DNA of 64,000 bases, taken from positions 62,001 through 126,000 of the forward strand of contig JAZOCE010000001.1 of assembly GCA_045596365.1 (NCBI GenBank), read 5' to 3'. The translations under genes were made by a program, and so were the position numbers. Source of the stretch: RGIG4079 sp045596365 (GTDB taxonomy: Bacteria > Bacteroidota > Bacteroidia > Bacteroidales > Muribaculaceae). Positions 55,455 through 64,000 of the stretch are shown here, piece by piece (positions within the stretch are counted from its first letter, which is position 1; the number at the start of each line of letters is the position of its first letter). A model generated the notes under the pieces. That model was not told where the DNA came from and did not search any database. It worked only from the letters and a program-made list of their open reading frames with translations.

Positions 55455-56447
55455 ATGACAAAAAATAAACATTATATATACGATTTATTAAAACGAGTAT
55501 CAAATAAATCTCGCACGTCTAAGGGACAAGATGTACTGATTTTTTTTGTATTTCTATGCATTGCATCACTATTTTGGCTGTTGTCTAATCTAAATAACGA
55601 AATTGAAGAGAACATAGAAATTCCTATTGAAATTATTGAGATACCTGATAGTGTAACGATATTAGATAATGTTCCAACTAATATTAATGTAATTGTTGCT
55701 GGAAAAGGGTTCTCATTAGTTAGTTATATGCTCGGGTATATACCTCTTCTAAAAATTAAATTTTCAGATTTTATCCATAACAATACGCCTCACGAATTAT
55801 TTTTATTACATAAAAATAATTTTGAGAAACTTCTTTACAATTATTTGGGAGGAGGAATAAAAATTCTATCAATCAATCCTGATTCAATTAAATTCAATTT
55901 TGCATCAACACCTGGAAAAAAATGTGCTTTAAAAATTAATACTGATATTAAACCTCATTTTCAATATACAATAAGCGGTAATATTATCTCAGATATAGAT
56001 TCTGTTAGCATATACAAAATCAATAATGACGATACAATTATATCTATTACTAATACAGAATTGATTAAATTATCAGACCTGAAAGATACAACTATTATAA
56101 CAGCTCAAATAAAACCAATACCTGGATTTAAAATCATACCAAATAAAGTCAAATTGCTCATTCCTGTTGAACCGTTAATCGCAAAGAAACAAGTAATTTC
56201 AATAAAGGCCATAAATCTCCCTCATGATCTTGACCTAATACTCTTCCCATCTTCCGTAGAAATATCATATTTGCTTCCAATGAGTAAATATAATACGACT
56301 AACGACATTTTAATTACAGCCGATTATGAATATACCAAAACGGGTAATAGTAATAAAATTCCATTAAATATATCAAACATACCTTATAATTTCAAGAATA
56401 TAGAGCTAGTTTCAGATAGTGTTGAATATATAATTGAACAGAAATAA
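55455..56447 (+). CDS. YbbR-like domain protein
   Basis: The 330-residue product starts MTKNKHYIYDLLKRVSN, has an N-terminal transmembrane helix (about 26-45; LIFFVFLCIASLFWLLS) and two or three YbbR-like repeats (for example EIPIEIIEIPDSVTILDNVP) on the outer face. YbbR proteins accompany CdaA-type cyclases in other phyla, but no cyclase gene is here. The ATG at 55455 is preferred since the GTG at 55419 is inside a hairpin. The stop overlaps the coaE start by one base. Confidence 0.8.
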   Translation: MTKNKHYIYDLLKRVSNKSRTSKGQDVLIFFVFLCIASLFWLLSNLNNEIEENIEIPIEIIEIPDSVTILDNVPTNINVIVAGKGFSLVSYMLGYIPLLKIKFSDFIHNNTPHELFLLHKNNFEKLLYNYLGGGIKILSINPDSIKFNFASTPGKKCALKINTDIKPHFQYTISGNIISDIDSVSIYKINNDDTIISITNTELIKLSDLKDTTIITAQIKPIPGFKIIPNKVKLLIPVEPLIAKKQVISIKAINLPHDLDLILFPSSVEISYLLPMSKYNTTNDILITADYEYTKTGNSNKIPLNISNIPYNFKNIELVSDSVEYIIEQK

Positions 56448-57025
56448 TGGCAGAAGTAATTGCGATCAATGGTGGAATTGGCTCTGGAAAAAGCCTAATA
56501 AGTAATATATTGCGTAATATGGGATACAATGTCTACGATTGTGATTCTAACGCAAAAAAGATAATGGATAATAGTCAAATTATAAAAGACTATATCAAAA
56601 CAAATATATCTGCAGACGCAATATATAATAATCAGATTAATCGTTTGATATTAGCTCGTGTAGTATTTAATAACAATACTCTTCTCAATAAACTCAATTC
56701 AATTGTTCACTCTGAAGTTAAAGATGATATTTTATATTGGATTAATAAATACAACCCCGGAACTAAATTATTTATCGAAACCGCTATTTTATATCAAAGT
56801 GGGATAGATAAACTTGTTGATAAAGTTTGGGAAATATATGCACCTGAAGAAACTCGCATACAACGAGTTATTAGGAGAAATAATGCCTCTCGGGACGAAA
56901 TTATATCGCGCATTAATGTTCAAAAACGAAATTTAAATCAAAGGTCGCATCAAAATACTCATCATATAATCAATGATGACAAACAAGCAATACTTCCTCA
57001 AATAATAAAGTTACTAAATGATTGA
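56447..57025 (+). CDS. coaE: Dephospho-CoA kinase
   Basis: CoaE performs the last step of coenzyme A synthesis. The 192-residue product shows the P-loop GGIGSGKS (residues 8-15), DCDSNAKKIM, the middle lid FIETAILYQSGIDKLVDKVW and RVIRRNNASRDEIISRINVQ. It is coupled to the ybbR-type gene by TAATG and converges on the nitrilase-like gene 3 bases later. Confidence 0.94.
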   Translation: MAEVIAINGGIGSGKSLISNILRNMGYNVYDCDSNAKKIMDNSQIIKDYIKTNISADAIYNNQINRLILARVVFNNNTLLNKLNSIVHSEVKDDILYWINKYNPGTKLFIETAILYQSGIDKLVDKVWEIYAPEETRIQRVIRRNNASRDEIISRINVQKRNLNQRSHQNTHHIINDDKQAILPQIIKLLND

Positions 57026-57028
57026 CTA

Positions 57029-57787
57029 TCATTTTTCCCAGAGAGGATTTTGCGTTCTATATATAAGAAGATTGTTATAATCTAATTCTGCATATACATA
57101 CATATTTTTTGACTGCATACTAAATTCCCCCAAATAATTGACAACAATTGAATCACTATACTGATACGTGCCAAAATCATCATATCCAGTCCTATTGGCG
57201 CCTATTACATATGCCTGATTTTCAATAGCTCTTGCAATTAGCATATGTCGCCATTGCAAAGATTTCTCTTTAGGCGTATTCGCAACTACAACTAATGCGT
57301 CGTAGCTATTCCTACACCAAATAGGATAATATAAATCGTCCCCTACAATTAATTTAATATTCCAACCTCTAAATCTTATAATGGGAGATGCAGTTAAACC
57401 TGGTTCAAATAAGTCACATTCGCCATTAATTAAAGATAAGTATTTCTTATCATAAAAAGTTTCTTCACCCGAAGGCTCAATAAAAAAAGCTCTATTATAA
57501 TATTTACTCATACATGAAGCTATATAACTCCCACATATTGCAAAATTATATTTCTTTGCCCAAGTCTTAATAATCTCAATCGTTTTAGACGTATTAGTTT
57601 CTGGTAAATTTGATTCCATTTCTACATCTGATAGCAATCCTGTCGTGAATAGCTCAGGCAAAACAACGATATCAATATTATTATCTATTTTTGACAACAA
57701 ATGTTCTATAGATAATAGATTTTCAATTTTATCTCTCCAAACAATATCGTGTGGAATTATTAAGACTTTCAGTTTATTACTATACAT
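57029..57787 (-). CDS. Nitrilase-superfamily protein lacking the catalytic cysteine
   Basis: The 252-residue protein is closest to the YafV/omega-amidase branch of C-N hydrolases. Glu45 (LPELFTTG) and Lys114 (FYDKKYLSL) of the triad are present, and the late motif ARAIENQAYVIGANRTG is conserved. The nucleophile region, normally CYDLRFP, reads GDDLYYP: Gly149 (codon GGG) takes the place of Cys; the following Arg is also changed. The downstream WCR has a Cys at 158, one usually Ser, but this is not the nucleophile elbow. The length is normal and no frameshift is seen, so it may be a pseudoenzyme under selection. It lies after the thr operon terminator. Confidence 0.82.
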   Translation of the reverse strand: MYSNKLKVLIIPHDIVWRDKIENLLSIEHLLSKIDNNIDIVVLPELFTTGLLSDVEMESNLPETNTSKTIEIIKTWAKKYNFAICGSYIASCMSKYYNRAFFIEPSGEETFYDKKYLSLINGECDLFEPGLTASPIIRFRGWNIKLIVGDDLYYPIWCRNSYDALVVVANTPKEKSLQWRHMLIARAIENQAYVIGANRTGYDDFGTYQYSDSIVVNYLGEFSMQSKNMYVYAELDYNNLLIYRTQNPLWEK

Positions 57788-57803
57788 AAAAATACATTAA
57801 ATA

Positions 57804-57835
57804 TATCATCGCATAGATTATTCTACACGATGATA
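57804..57835 (-). terminator. Terminator of the thr operon
   Basis: Thirteen-base arms (57804-57816 and 57823-57835) pair completely on the minus strand with two wobbles and a 6-base loop, followed by ATATTTAAT. The U run is weak. Confidence 0.65.
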
Positions 57836-57849
57836 CATATAAATTTACA

Positions 57850-58203
57850 TTATCTATTCTTTTGAACATCTCTTTGCTCTTTTGAAAGAGAATCATTCAT
57901 TAATTTAACTATAGCATTAATCCCATCATTAAAATCAGAGTGAAGTTTTTTATATGCATCAGCAAAATATTTACTTTTCGCTTTCTGATATGCTTTTTTA
58001 TTCTCAAAATCAGCAACAACTTTATCATAAGCAAAACTCACACGCTTAAGTGTTGTAGTTTGTAAAGATGCAACTTCATAGACGTTATTATTCATCTTTT
58101 CAGCATCAACACCTACGATAAAATTGCGAGCCATAATACATTCACAAGCAATATCTCCACAAATGAATTTTATTCGTTTTTTTAGATCACGTTTATTGGC
58201 CAT
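57850..58203 (-). CDS. Small helical protein of unknown function
   Basis: The 117-residue product has no signal peptide or membrane segment. It reads as mostly alpha-helical, basic at the start (MANKRDLKKRIKFICGDIACECIMARN) and rich in Lys later (KKAYQKAKSKYFADAYKKLHSDFND). I do not recognise a domain and assign no function. It starts 17 bases after the thrC stop, in the same direction as the thr operon and before its terminator, so it is probably cotranscribed with thrC. Confidence 0.7.
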   Translation of the reverse strand: MANKRDLKKRIKFICGDIACECIMARNFIVGVDAEKMNNNVYEVASLQTTTLKRVSFAYDKVVADFENKKAYQKAKSKYFADAYKKLHSDFNDGINAIVKLMNDSLSKEQRDVQKNR

Positions 58204-58220
58204 AGTTGTATAATTTAAAG

Positions 58221-59525
58221 TTAAACATTCATTAAATATTTCTTAAATGCAGGAAATGCTGAAGACATTTTTACAGTTGATTTGGTTCCTTTCATAAATT
58301 CAGAAAGTTTATTTGGAATTTTAACCTCATTTTGAATAATTCCTTCTACAGTATCCTTAAATTTAGCAGGATGTGCCGTTTCTAAAAATATACCTATCTC
58401 ATTTTCTTTTAAGTTTTCTAATAAGCTACGATATCCCACAGCTCCATGAGGGTCTAATAAATATCCCGTTTTATCATATGTCTCTTTTAGCGTTTCTGCA
58501 ATCTCTTCATCAGTATATGTACAACCAGAAATTTCAGATGCTATTGCATCATGAGATTGTTCATATAAATCCAAAATTCGGGCAAAATTTGATGGAGCAC
58601 CAACATCCATTGCATTTGCAATTGTTGCAATAGATGGGCGAGGGGAGTATATTCCTGTTAGTAAATATTGGAAAAATATATCATTTCGATTATTAGCTGC
58701 GATAAAACGTTTAATTGGTAATCCCATGCGTTTACCAATTAGTCCAGCTGTTATATTACCAAAATTACCACTTGGAACAGATATCACTATATTGTCTAAT
58801 GGTTTCCCCATACGGGCCAATTGTGCATATGCATAAAAATAATAAAACATTTGAGGCAAAAAGCGTGCAACGTTAATTGAATTTGCCGATGTCAATTGCA
58901 TCTTTTCATTCAAATCTTTGTCAATAAATGCATTTTTAACCAATGCTTGGCAATCATCAAATGTTCCATTAACTTCAAGTGCAGTAATATTCGCTCCCAA
59001 TGTAGTAAATTGCGCCTCTTGTATTTTACTAACCTTACCTCTAGGATATAATACAAAGACTCTTACGCCTGGCACATTCAAGAACCCATTGGCAACAGCA
59101 CTACCCGTGTCTCCTGAGGTTGCGACAAGAACATTTATATCTCGTTTTCCTTTCTCTTTATTAAAATAGCCTAATAATCTTGCCATAAAACGAGCTCCAA
59201 CATCCTTAAATGCTAACGTAGGGCCATGAAATAATTCTAAACTATATCTATTTTCTGAAACGAGAACAAGAGGAATGTCAAAATTTAATGTTTCATTAAC
59301 AATTTGCTTTAGAGTCTCAGATTCAACATCTTGTCCAAATAGGGTATTAGCGACAACATAAGCAATGTCTTGTAACGACATTTCAGCTATATTATTAAAA
59401 AATGCTTTAGGTATAGTTGGTATTACTTCAGGCATAAACAACCCTTTGTCCGATGCAAGACCATGTATAACAGCTTCTTGCAAACTAACTTTTGGCGAAT
59501 TACCATTAGTACTATAATACTGCAT
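58221..59525 (-). CDS. thrC: Threonine synthase
   Basis: ThrC converts O-phosphohomoserine to threonine with PLP. The 434-residue product has the PLP lysine in LAFKDVGARFMARLL, the phosphate-binding loops TSGDTGSAVANGF and PSGNFGNITAGLIGKRMGL, and the C-terminal EIGIFLETAHPAKF typical of the family. It is third in the thrA-apgM-thrC operon. Confidence 0.96.
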   Translation of the reverse strand: MQYYSTNGNSPKVSLQEAVIHGLASDKGLFMPEVIPTIPKAFFNNIAEMSLQDIAYVVANTLFGQDVESETLKQIVNETLNFDIPLVLVSENRYSLELFHGPTLAFKDVGARFMARLLGYFNKEKGKRDINVLVATSGDTGSAVANGFLNVPGVRVFVLYPRGKVSKIQEAQFTTLGANITALEVNGTFDDCQALVKNAFIDKDLNEKMQLTSANSINVARFLPQMFYYFYAYAQLARMGKPLDNIVISVPSGNFGNITAGLIGKRMGLPIKRFIAANNRNDIFFQYLLTGIYSPRPSIATIANAMDVGAPSNFARILDLYEQSHDAIASEISGCTYTDEEIAETLKETYDKTGYLLDPHGAVGYRSLLENLKENEIGIFLETAHPAKFKDTVEGIIQNEVKIPNKLSEFMKGTKSTVKMSSAFPAFKKYLMNV

Positions 59526-59531
59526 AATATA

Positions 59532-60737
59532 TTATTTTAATAGTTCTTTAATAAATTCATCTTTTGACAACAAACCATATCCTCCTAATTCTGCTGATTT
59601 CTCATCATATATACATACATCATCAGGAATTATTCCTGGTTTATATATAATAAATGGGACAGGTTTTGCTGTATGTGTGCGCAATCGGCAAGGAGTAGGG
59701 TGATCTGGTAATACGGCAATAGCAACTTCTTCTTTTATATCAGCAATTGCTTTTAATAGAGGTTTTAAAACCCGATTATCCAAATACTCTATCGTGCGTA
59801 TTTTTAATTTATAATCTCCTTCATGACCGGCTTCATCACTTGCTTCTATATGTAAAAACACAAAATCATTTTCTTTCAGTGCATTAATAACTGCATCTGT
59901 CTTTCCCTCATAATTAGTGTCATGTAATCCCGTTGCTCCTTCAACTATTATAGGTTTTAGCCCGGCATAAACACCAATGCCTCTAATTAAATCTACAGCA
60001 GATATAACGACACCACTTTTTATACCATACAACTCTTGCATTGTTTGCATAGATGGTTTATATCCGGGAGACCATGGCCATATGCTATTTGCTGGATCTT
60101 TCCCTTCTTTTATGCGTTTAACATTTATAGGATGTCGAGATAATAACTCTTGTGATTTTAATATTAACGAATTAACTAAATCAGATGTTTGTTGAGCTTC
60201 ATCACATATTGCCGTTACCATTACATCCATAAATTTTGTACCAGGGACATCGTGTGGTGGCGTGCAATGAATATTTTTATTTGCATTCTTGATTTTTAAT
60301 AAATGTCGATATGAAACCCCTGAAAAAAATGAAATAAATTCATTCCCTAATTCTTTTTGCAAATACTGGATTAATTCCGTTGATTCCTCAGTTGAAATGT
60401 GTCCGGCAGAATGATTTTTAATTTTACCATCTTCTATACATATTAAATTACAACGCATAGCCATTTCATCACTTTCGATAGGAATCCCCATGCTTGCCGC
60501 TTCTAAAGAACCTCGTCCTTCAAAAACTTTGGCTACGTCATAACCTAATACTGACAAATTTGCGATTTCACTTCCGGGATGAAAACCTTTAGGCACAGTT
60601 GAGAGCATACCAACTCTACCATCCTTTGCTAATAAGTCTAACATCGGAGTACTTGCAACTTGTAAGGGTGTTTTGTTTCCCAACTCCTCAATTGGCTCAT
60701 CAGCCATTCCATCGCCAAGAACAATAATATACTTCAT
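59532..60737 (-). CDS. Cofactor-independent phosphoglycerate mutase-like protein (ApgM), probable homoserine kinase
   Basis: The 401-residue alkaline-phosphatase-superfamily protein has the metal-binding starts LGDGMADEPIEELG, GSEIANLSVLGYD, EASDEAGHEGDY and VLPDHPTPC. Proteins of this type resemble archaeal ApgM. Its place between thrA and thrC, where a thrB is needed but missing, indicates it makes O-phosphohomoserine. I recall genetic evidence of this for the Bacteroides thetaiotaomicron homologue. It is 2 bases after thrA and 6 bases before thrC. Confidence 0.85.
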   Translation of the reverse strand: MKYIIVLGDGMADEPIEELGNKTPLQVASTPMLDLLAKDGRVGMLSTVPKGFHPGSEIANLSVLGYDVAKVFEGRGSLEAASMGIPIESDEMAMRCNLICIEDGKIKNHSAGHISTEESTELIQYLQKELGNEFISFFSGVSYRHLLKIKNANKNIHCTPPHDVPGTKFMDVMVTAICDEAQQTSDLVNSLILKSQELLSRHPINVKRIKEGKDPANSIWPWSPGYKPSMQTMQELYGIKSGVVISAVDLIRGIGVYAGLKPIIVEGATGLHDTNYEGKTDAVINALKENDFVFLHIEASDEAGHEGDYKLKIRTIEYLDNRVLKPLLKAIADIKEEVAIAVLPDHPTPCRLRTHTAKPVPFIIYKPGIIPDDVCIYDEKSAELGGYGLLSKDEFIKELLK

Positions 60738-60739
60738 CC

Positions 60740-63175
60740 TTATCTAATATTAGCAATACTTATTATATCGGCAAAAACTCCAGCTGCAGTAACTTCCGCA
60801 CCTGCTCCATATCCTTTTATTACCATTGGATACTCTTTATAGCGTTCTGTTGTCAATAAAATAACATTATTACTTCCTTCGAGAGCGTAGAATGGATGAG
60901 TTGAATTAACTCTTTGCAGACCGACTTCTACATTACCATTTTCTAATTTTGCTACAAAACGGAAATGCTCATTATTAGAAACAGCTTCTACCCGTTTCTG
61001 CTCAAATTCTTCATCAAGCTCTGCTATATTCATAAAAAAATCATCTACCGTACCATTAAAGTACTTTTCTGGAACAAACAAATTGCGTTTCACATCCTCT
61101 TGTTCCACTTTATAACCGGATTCTCGCGCCAGAATAACTAATTTACGAACAACATCCTTCCCACTTAGATCAACACGAGGATCAGGTTCACTATAACCGG
61201 CTTCTTGCGCCTTCATAATAGCTTTACTTAATGGGGTTTCCCTACTCAATACATTAAAAATGTAATTGAGCGTTCCAGAAACTACAGCTTCTATTTTTAA
61301 TATTTTATCTCCCGAATTTATAAGATTATTTATTGTATTGATAATTGGTAAACCTGCACCGACATTTGTTTCAAACAAGAACTTAACATCTTTTTTTCGT
61401 GCGATATTTTTTAATTTTGCATAATTTGAATATTCAGATGATGCTGCAATTTTATTAGCAGCTACAACATTTATATTATGGGATAACAAATCATCATATA
61501 ATGCAGCAATATCAGGACTCGCAGTACAATCAACAAACACCGAATTAAAGATATTCATGTTTATTATCTCTTCTTTTATTCGTTGTGGAGTGGCTGGAAT
61601 TTCAGCATCCTCCAATAGCTGTTTATAATTATCAATATCGATACCTTCTCTATTGAATATACATTTCCGAGAATTTGATATACCAACTACTTTTAATGCT
61701 AATGCTTTGTTCTTAAGTAAATTTTCTTGTTGTTGTCCAATTTGTTGCAATAAATGACGACCAACAGTACCAACTCCAACGATAAACAAGTTTAGAACTT
61801 GTGTTTCTGAAAGGAAGAATGAGTCATGAATAACATTTAATGCTTTCCTTAGATTTTTTAAATCGATAACAAAGGAAATATTTGTCTCTGATGCCCCTTG
61901 TGAACATGCAATAATACTTATACCATTACGACCTAATGTATTAAACAACTTTCCGGCAATACCTGTAGTATGTTTCATGTTTTCACCAACAATAGCTACA
62001 GTAGCCAAATTCCGTTCCGGCGTAATATCACTTAATTCACCACTTTGTAACTCAGCCGAGAATTCTTCTTTCAGTACTTGCACGGCGAGATCAGCATCAG
62101 CATTTTTTACTGCAAATGAAGTATTATTTTCACTTGATGCTTGTGAAACAAGGAATACACTTACTCCATTTTTAGCCAAAGCATTAAAGATGCGAGCATT
62201 AATGCCGACAATTCCTACCATACCAAGACCTGATACAGTAATCAAGCAGGTATCATTAATTGATGAGATTCCTTTAATTGCTTTACCTTCTACACTTGGT
62301 CGTTGTTCAGAAATTAATGTTCCGGGAGCGGTGTGGTTAAATGTATTCTTTATCTTAATAGGAATATTTTTATGATACACCGGGTAAATGGTAGGTGGAT
62401 ATATAACTTTTGCACCAAAATTACACAACTCCATTGCCTCAATAAATGATAAATGCTCAATAACATACGTGTTATTAATCACGCGAGGATCTGCTGTCAT
62501 AAACCCATCAACGTCAGTCCAAATTTCAAGCACTGAAGCATCAAGTGTTGCTGCAATTATGGCAGCTGTGTAATCACTCCCTCCTCTACCCAAATTAGTT
62601 ATATCATTATTTCCATTCGACGCAATAAATCCTGGAACAATTGCAACCGAGAAATCACTATTATCAAATGTTGAATGAATTAATGCTTGTGTTAATTCAT
62701 TGTTTAGTATATGTTTACCAAATTGTTTTTCTGTCTTAATAAATTTACGAGAATCAAAATGTTTTGCATTAGATATTATATGACTTATTATCACTGACGA
62801 TAAACGTTCTCCGTAGCTAACAATAATATCAAGCGTTCTTTCGGATAAATCTCCTATTAGATTTACCCCACGATATATATTTCCTAATTCTTCAAGCAGC
62901 GGATTTACAATAGATTTAACATCAAATTGTTTATCGGCAGGGACCAATCCATCAATTACAATATTATGGCGTTCAACAATGTGTGCATACGATTCTAAGT
63001 ATGTAATATCCCCTTTAGATGCGAGTTGCGCTGTGTTTATTAATTTATCGGTAATACCGCCAAGCGCAGAAACAACAACAATTACTTGTTCTGTACAAGA
63101 CTCTACTATTTTTTTTACATGGCTAAGACTTTCTACTGTACCGACAGATGTCCCACCAAATTTTAACACTTTCAT
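60740..63175 (-). CDS. thrA: Bifunctional aspartokinase/homoserine dehydrogenase
   Basis: ThrA performs the first and third steps from aspartate to threonine. The 811-residue product has the aspartokinase domain (1-~285; KVLKFGGTSVG, FIASNGNNDITNLGRGGSD), ACT regulatory repeats (about 305-450; ISSINDTCLITVSGLGMVG, FAVKNADADLAVQVL), and the homoserine dehydrogenase domain (about 460-811; LFIVGVGTVGRHLLQQI, VSGTLNYIFNVLS, GYSEPDPRVDLSGKDVVRKL). The ACT part implies feedback control by threonine. It is the first gene of the operon. Confidence 0.97.
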   Translation of the reverse strand: MKVLKFGGTSVGTVESLSHVKKIVESCTEQVIVVVSALGGITDKLINTAQLASKGDITYLESYAHIVERHNIVIDGLVPADKQFDVKSIVNPLLEELGNIYRGVNLIGDLSERTLDIIVSYGERLSSVIISHIISNAKHFDSRKFIKTEKQFGKHILNNELTQALIHSTFDNSDFSVAIVPGFIASNGNNDITNLGRGGSDYTAAIIAATLDASVLEIWTDVDGFMTADPRVINNTYVIEHLSFIEAMELCNFGAKVIYPPTIYPVYHKNIPIKIKNTFNHTAPGTLISEQRPSVEGKAIKGISSINDTCLITVSGLGMVGIVGINARIFNALAKNGVSVFLVSQASSENNTSFAVKNADADLAVQVLKEEFSAELQSGELSDITPERNLATVAIVGENMKHTTGIAGKLFNTLGRNGISIIACSQGASETNISFVIDLKNLRKALNVIHDSFFLSETQVLNLFIVGVGTVGRHLLQQIGQQQENLLKNKALALKVVGISNSRKCIFNREGIDIDNYKQLLEDAEIPATPQRIKEEIINMNIFNSVFVDCTASPDIAALYDDLLSHNINVVAANKIAASSEYSNYAKLKNIARKKDVKFLFETNVGAGLPIINTINNLINSGDKILKIEAVVSGTLNYIFNVLSRETPLSKAIMKAQEAGYSEPDPRVDLSGKDVVRKLVILARESGYKVEQEDVKRNLFVPEKYFNGTVDDFFMNIAELDEEFEQKRVEAVSNNEHFRFVAKLENGNVEVGLQRVNSTHPFYALEGSNNVILLTTERYKEYPMVIKGYGAGAEVTAAGVFADIISIANIR

Positions 63176-63217
63176 CGGCTTATATTTTGCAAAATATTAT
63201 TTACTAAATGTATTTTA

Positions 63218-63225
63218 CAAAGGTA
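63218..63225 (-). promoter_or_regulatory. Candidate -7 box of thrA operon
   Basis: TACCTTTG on the minus strand, about 43 bases before the thrA start, matches TAnnTTTG. No leader-peptide attenuator is visible in the short untranslated region. Confidence 0.5.
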
Positions 63226-63301
63226 ACACAAAACAATGGAGCATCATAAAATTTAAATAAGTTTTTAACAGAATCTTATAAATAATATATAAAACTACGT
63301 A

Positions 63302-63328
63302 GGCGTGCCAGATATTATCCATCACGCC
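63302..63328 (-). terminator. Likely terminator after prfC
   Basis: GGCGTG (63302-63307) and CACGCC (63323-63328) pair around a 15-base loop; GTAGTTTTATAT follows on the minus strand. The stem is short, so moderate confidence. Confidence 0.5.
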
Positions 63329-63353
63329 CAGAATACTTATAGTTTACCATTTG

Positions 63354-64000
63354 TTAGAACTCGCTTGTAAAATGGAATTTGATTTTCGGGAAATCACTTT
63401 GCGCCATTTGCAACACATAGTTTGAATCCGCAAGAAAGACATCGCGACCTTCGCGATCTACTGCCATAAATTGATGTTTACGTTTTTTAAATGCAGCAAG
63501 AGCATTTTCATCATCACTTTCAATCCAACATGCTTTATACAACGAAATAGGCTCCCAACGACATTGTGCCCCATATTCATTTAATAATCTATACTGAATA
63601 ACCTCAAATTGAAGTTGTCCCACTGTACCAATTATCTTACGTCCATTAAATTGATTAACAAATAACTGAGCTACACCTTCATCCATCAATTGTTGAATTC
63701 CTTTCTCCAATTGCTTCGACTTCATTGGATCGGTGTTTTCAATGTATTTAAACATTTCGGGAGAGAAACTTGGCAATCCCTTGAAATGGAGTTGTTCTCC
63801 CGATGTCAACGTATCACCAATCTTGAAATTTCCGTTATCAGGAATACCTACGATATCACCAGGATATGCTTCATCTACAATATCTTTCTTTTGAGCCATA
63901 AAAGCTGTAGGAGCCGAGAATTTCATCATTTTACCTGATCTTATATGCTTATAATTAGCATTCCTTTCAAATTTACCCGAACAAATTTTCACAAATGCAA
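63354..64000 (-). CDS. prfC: Peptide chain release factor 3, C-terminal part (cut by window edge)
   Basis: RF3 is the GTPase that recycles RF1/RF2 from terminating ribosomes. Only the C-terminal ~215 residues are in the window: the end of the second domain (FAFVKICSGKFERN, KFSAPTAFMAQKKDIVDEAYPGD) and the RF3-specific C-terminal domain (GVAQLFVNQFNGRKIIGTVGQLQFEV). The frame continues past 64000, so the apparent start at 63992 is not a gene start. The G-domain lies outside the window. Confidence 0.93.
   Translation of the reverse strand, partial: AFVKICSGKFERNANYKHIRSGKMMKFSAPTAFMAQKKDIVDEAYPGDIVGIPDNGNFKIGDTLTSGEQLHFKGLPSFSPEMFKYIENTDPMKSKQLEKGIQQLMDEGVAQLFVNQFNGRKIIGTVGQLQFEVIQYRLLNEYGAQCRWEPISLYKACWIESDDENALAAFKKRKHQFMAVDREGRDVFLADSNYVLQMAQSDFPKIKFHFTSEF

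Noticed and set aside
63990..63992. GTG at 63992 as the gene start of prfC
   Set aside because: The frame remains open to the window edge, and the residues encoded (FAFVKICSGKFERN) belong to the middle of RF3.

Overview
The window is about 64 kb of low-GC (roughly one third G+C by eye) chromosomal DNA from a member of Bacteroidota, most likely the order Bacteroidales. The evidence is the gene content (Porin_10-type porin, DUF4290, DUF5686 with carboxypeptidase-like regulatory domain, complete Bat aerotolerance operon, menF-D-B-C-E order, thrA-apgM-thrC operon, long-form NusB) and the promoters, which repeatedly show the Bacteroidota -7 element TAnnTTTG, several times with a -33 TTG/TTTG 19-20 bases upstream. 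Shine-Dalgarno sequences are not evident. Gene density is high. I see no tRNA, rRNA, CRISPR array, insertion sequence or prophage. Almost all of it reads as core genome.

Left part (1-31.7 kb), mostly minus strand: a porin cut by the window edge; an S9 peptidase, YgiQ-type radical SAM protein and UvrB; a three-domain universal stress protein and a small DNA-binding protein; the eight-gene moxR-DUF58-(BatD-like)-batA-batB-batC-batD-batE operon; an HU protein paired with a membrane-anchored HU/LysM fusion; a proS-GT2-umuD-umuC operon; DUF4290-rimM-(acidic protein)-OmpA; and fabG, a KAS III and a TetR regulator. On the plus strand follow PBP4, an acidic protein, rsmI and a lipoprotein ending at a strong terminator.

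Middle (31.7-46 kb): an apparently gene-free gap, then ftsY-rimO and the menaquinone operon menF-menD-menB-menC-menE on the plus strand, facing a Crp/Fnr regulator. Between crp and ppdK lies a stand-alone RNA gene with its own promoter, a rod-like fold and its own terminator; a 6S-like RNA is my leading hypothesis. ppdK and rlmD are divergent, and rlmD starts with TTG and converges on a CYTH protein.

Right part (46-64 kb): a DUF5686 outer-membrane protein, then sppA-lpxK-pnp-thiL, nusB, yajC, ybbR and coaE on the plus strand. On the minus strand are a nitrilase-family protein without its catalytic cysteine, a small unknown protein, the threonine operon thrA-apgM-thrC, and the C-terminal end of prfC cut by the window edge.

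The most interesting items are the stand-alone structured RNA (about 40867-41113), the nitrilase-fold protein with Cys replaced by Gly, a NusB enlarged by an internal duplication, the HU-transmembrane-LysM protein, and perfect palindromes sitting on promoter -7 boxes. No search or folding program was run. Identifications rest on reading motifs and on family knowledge.
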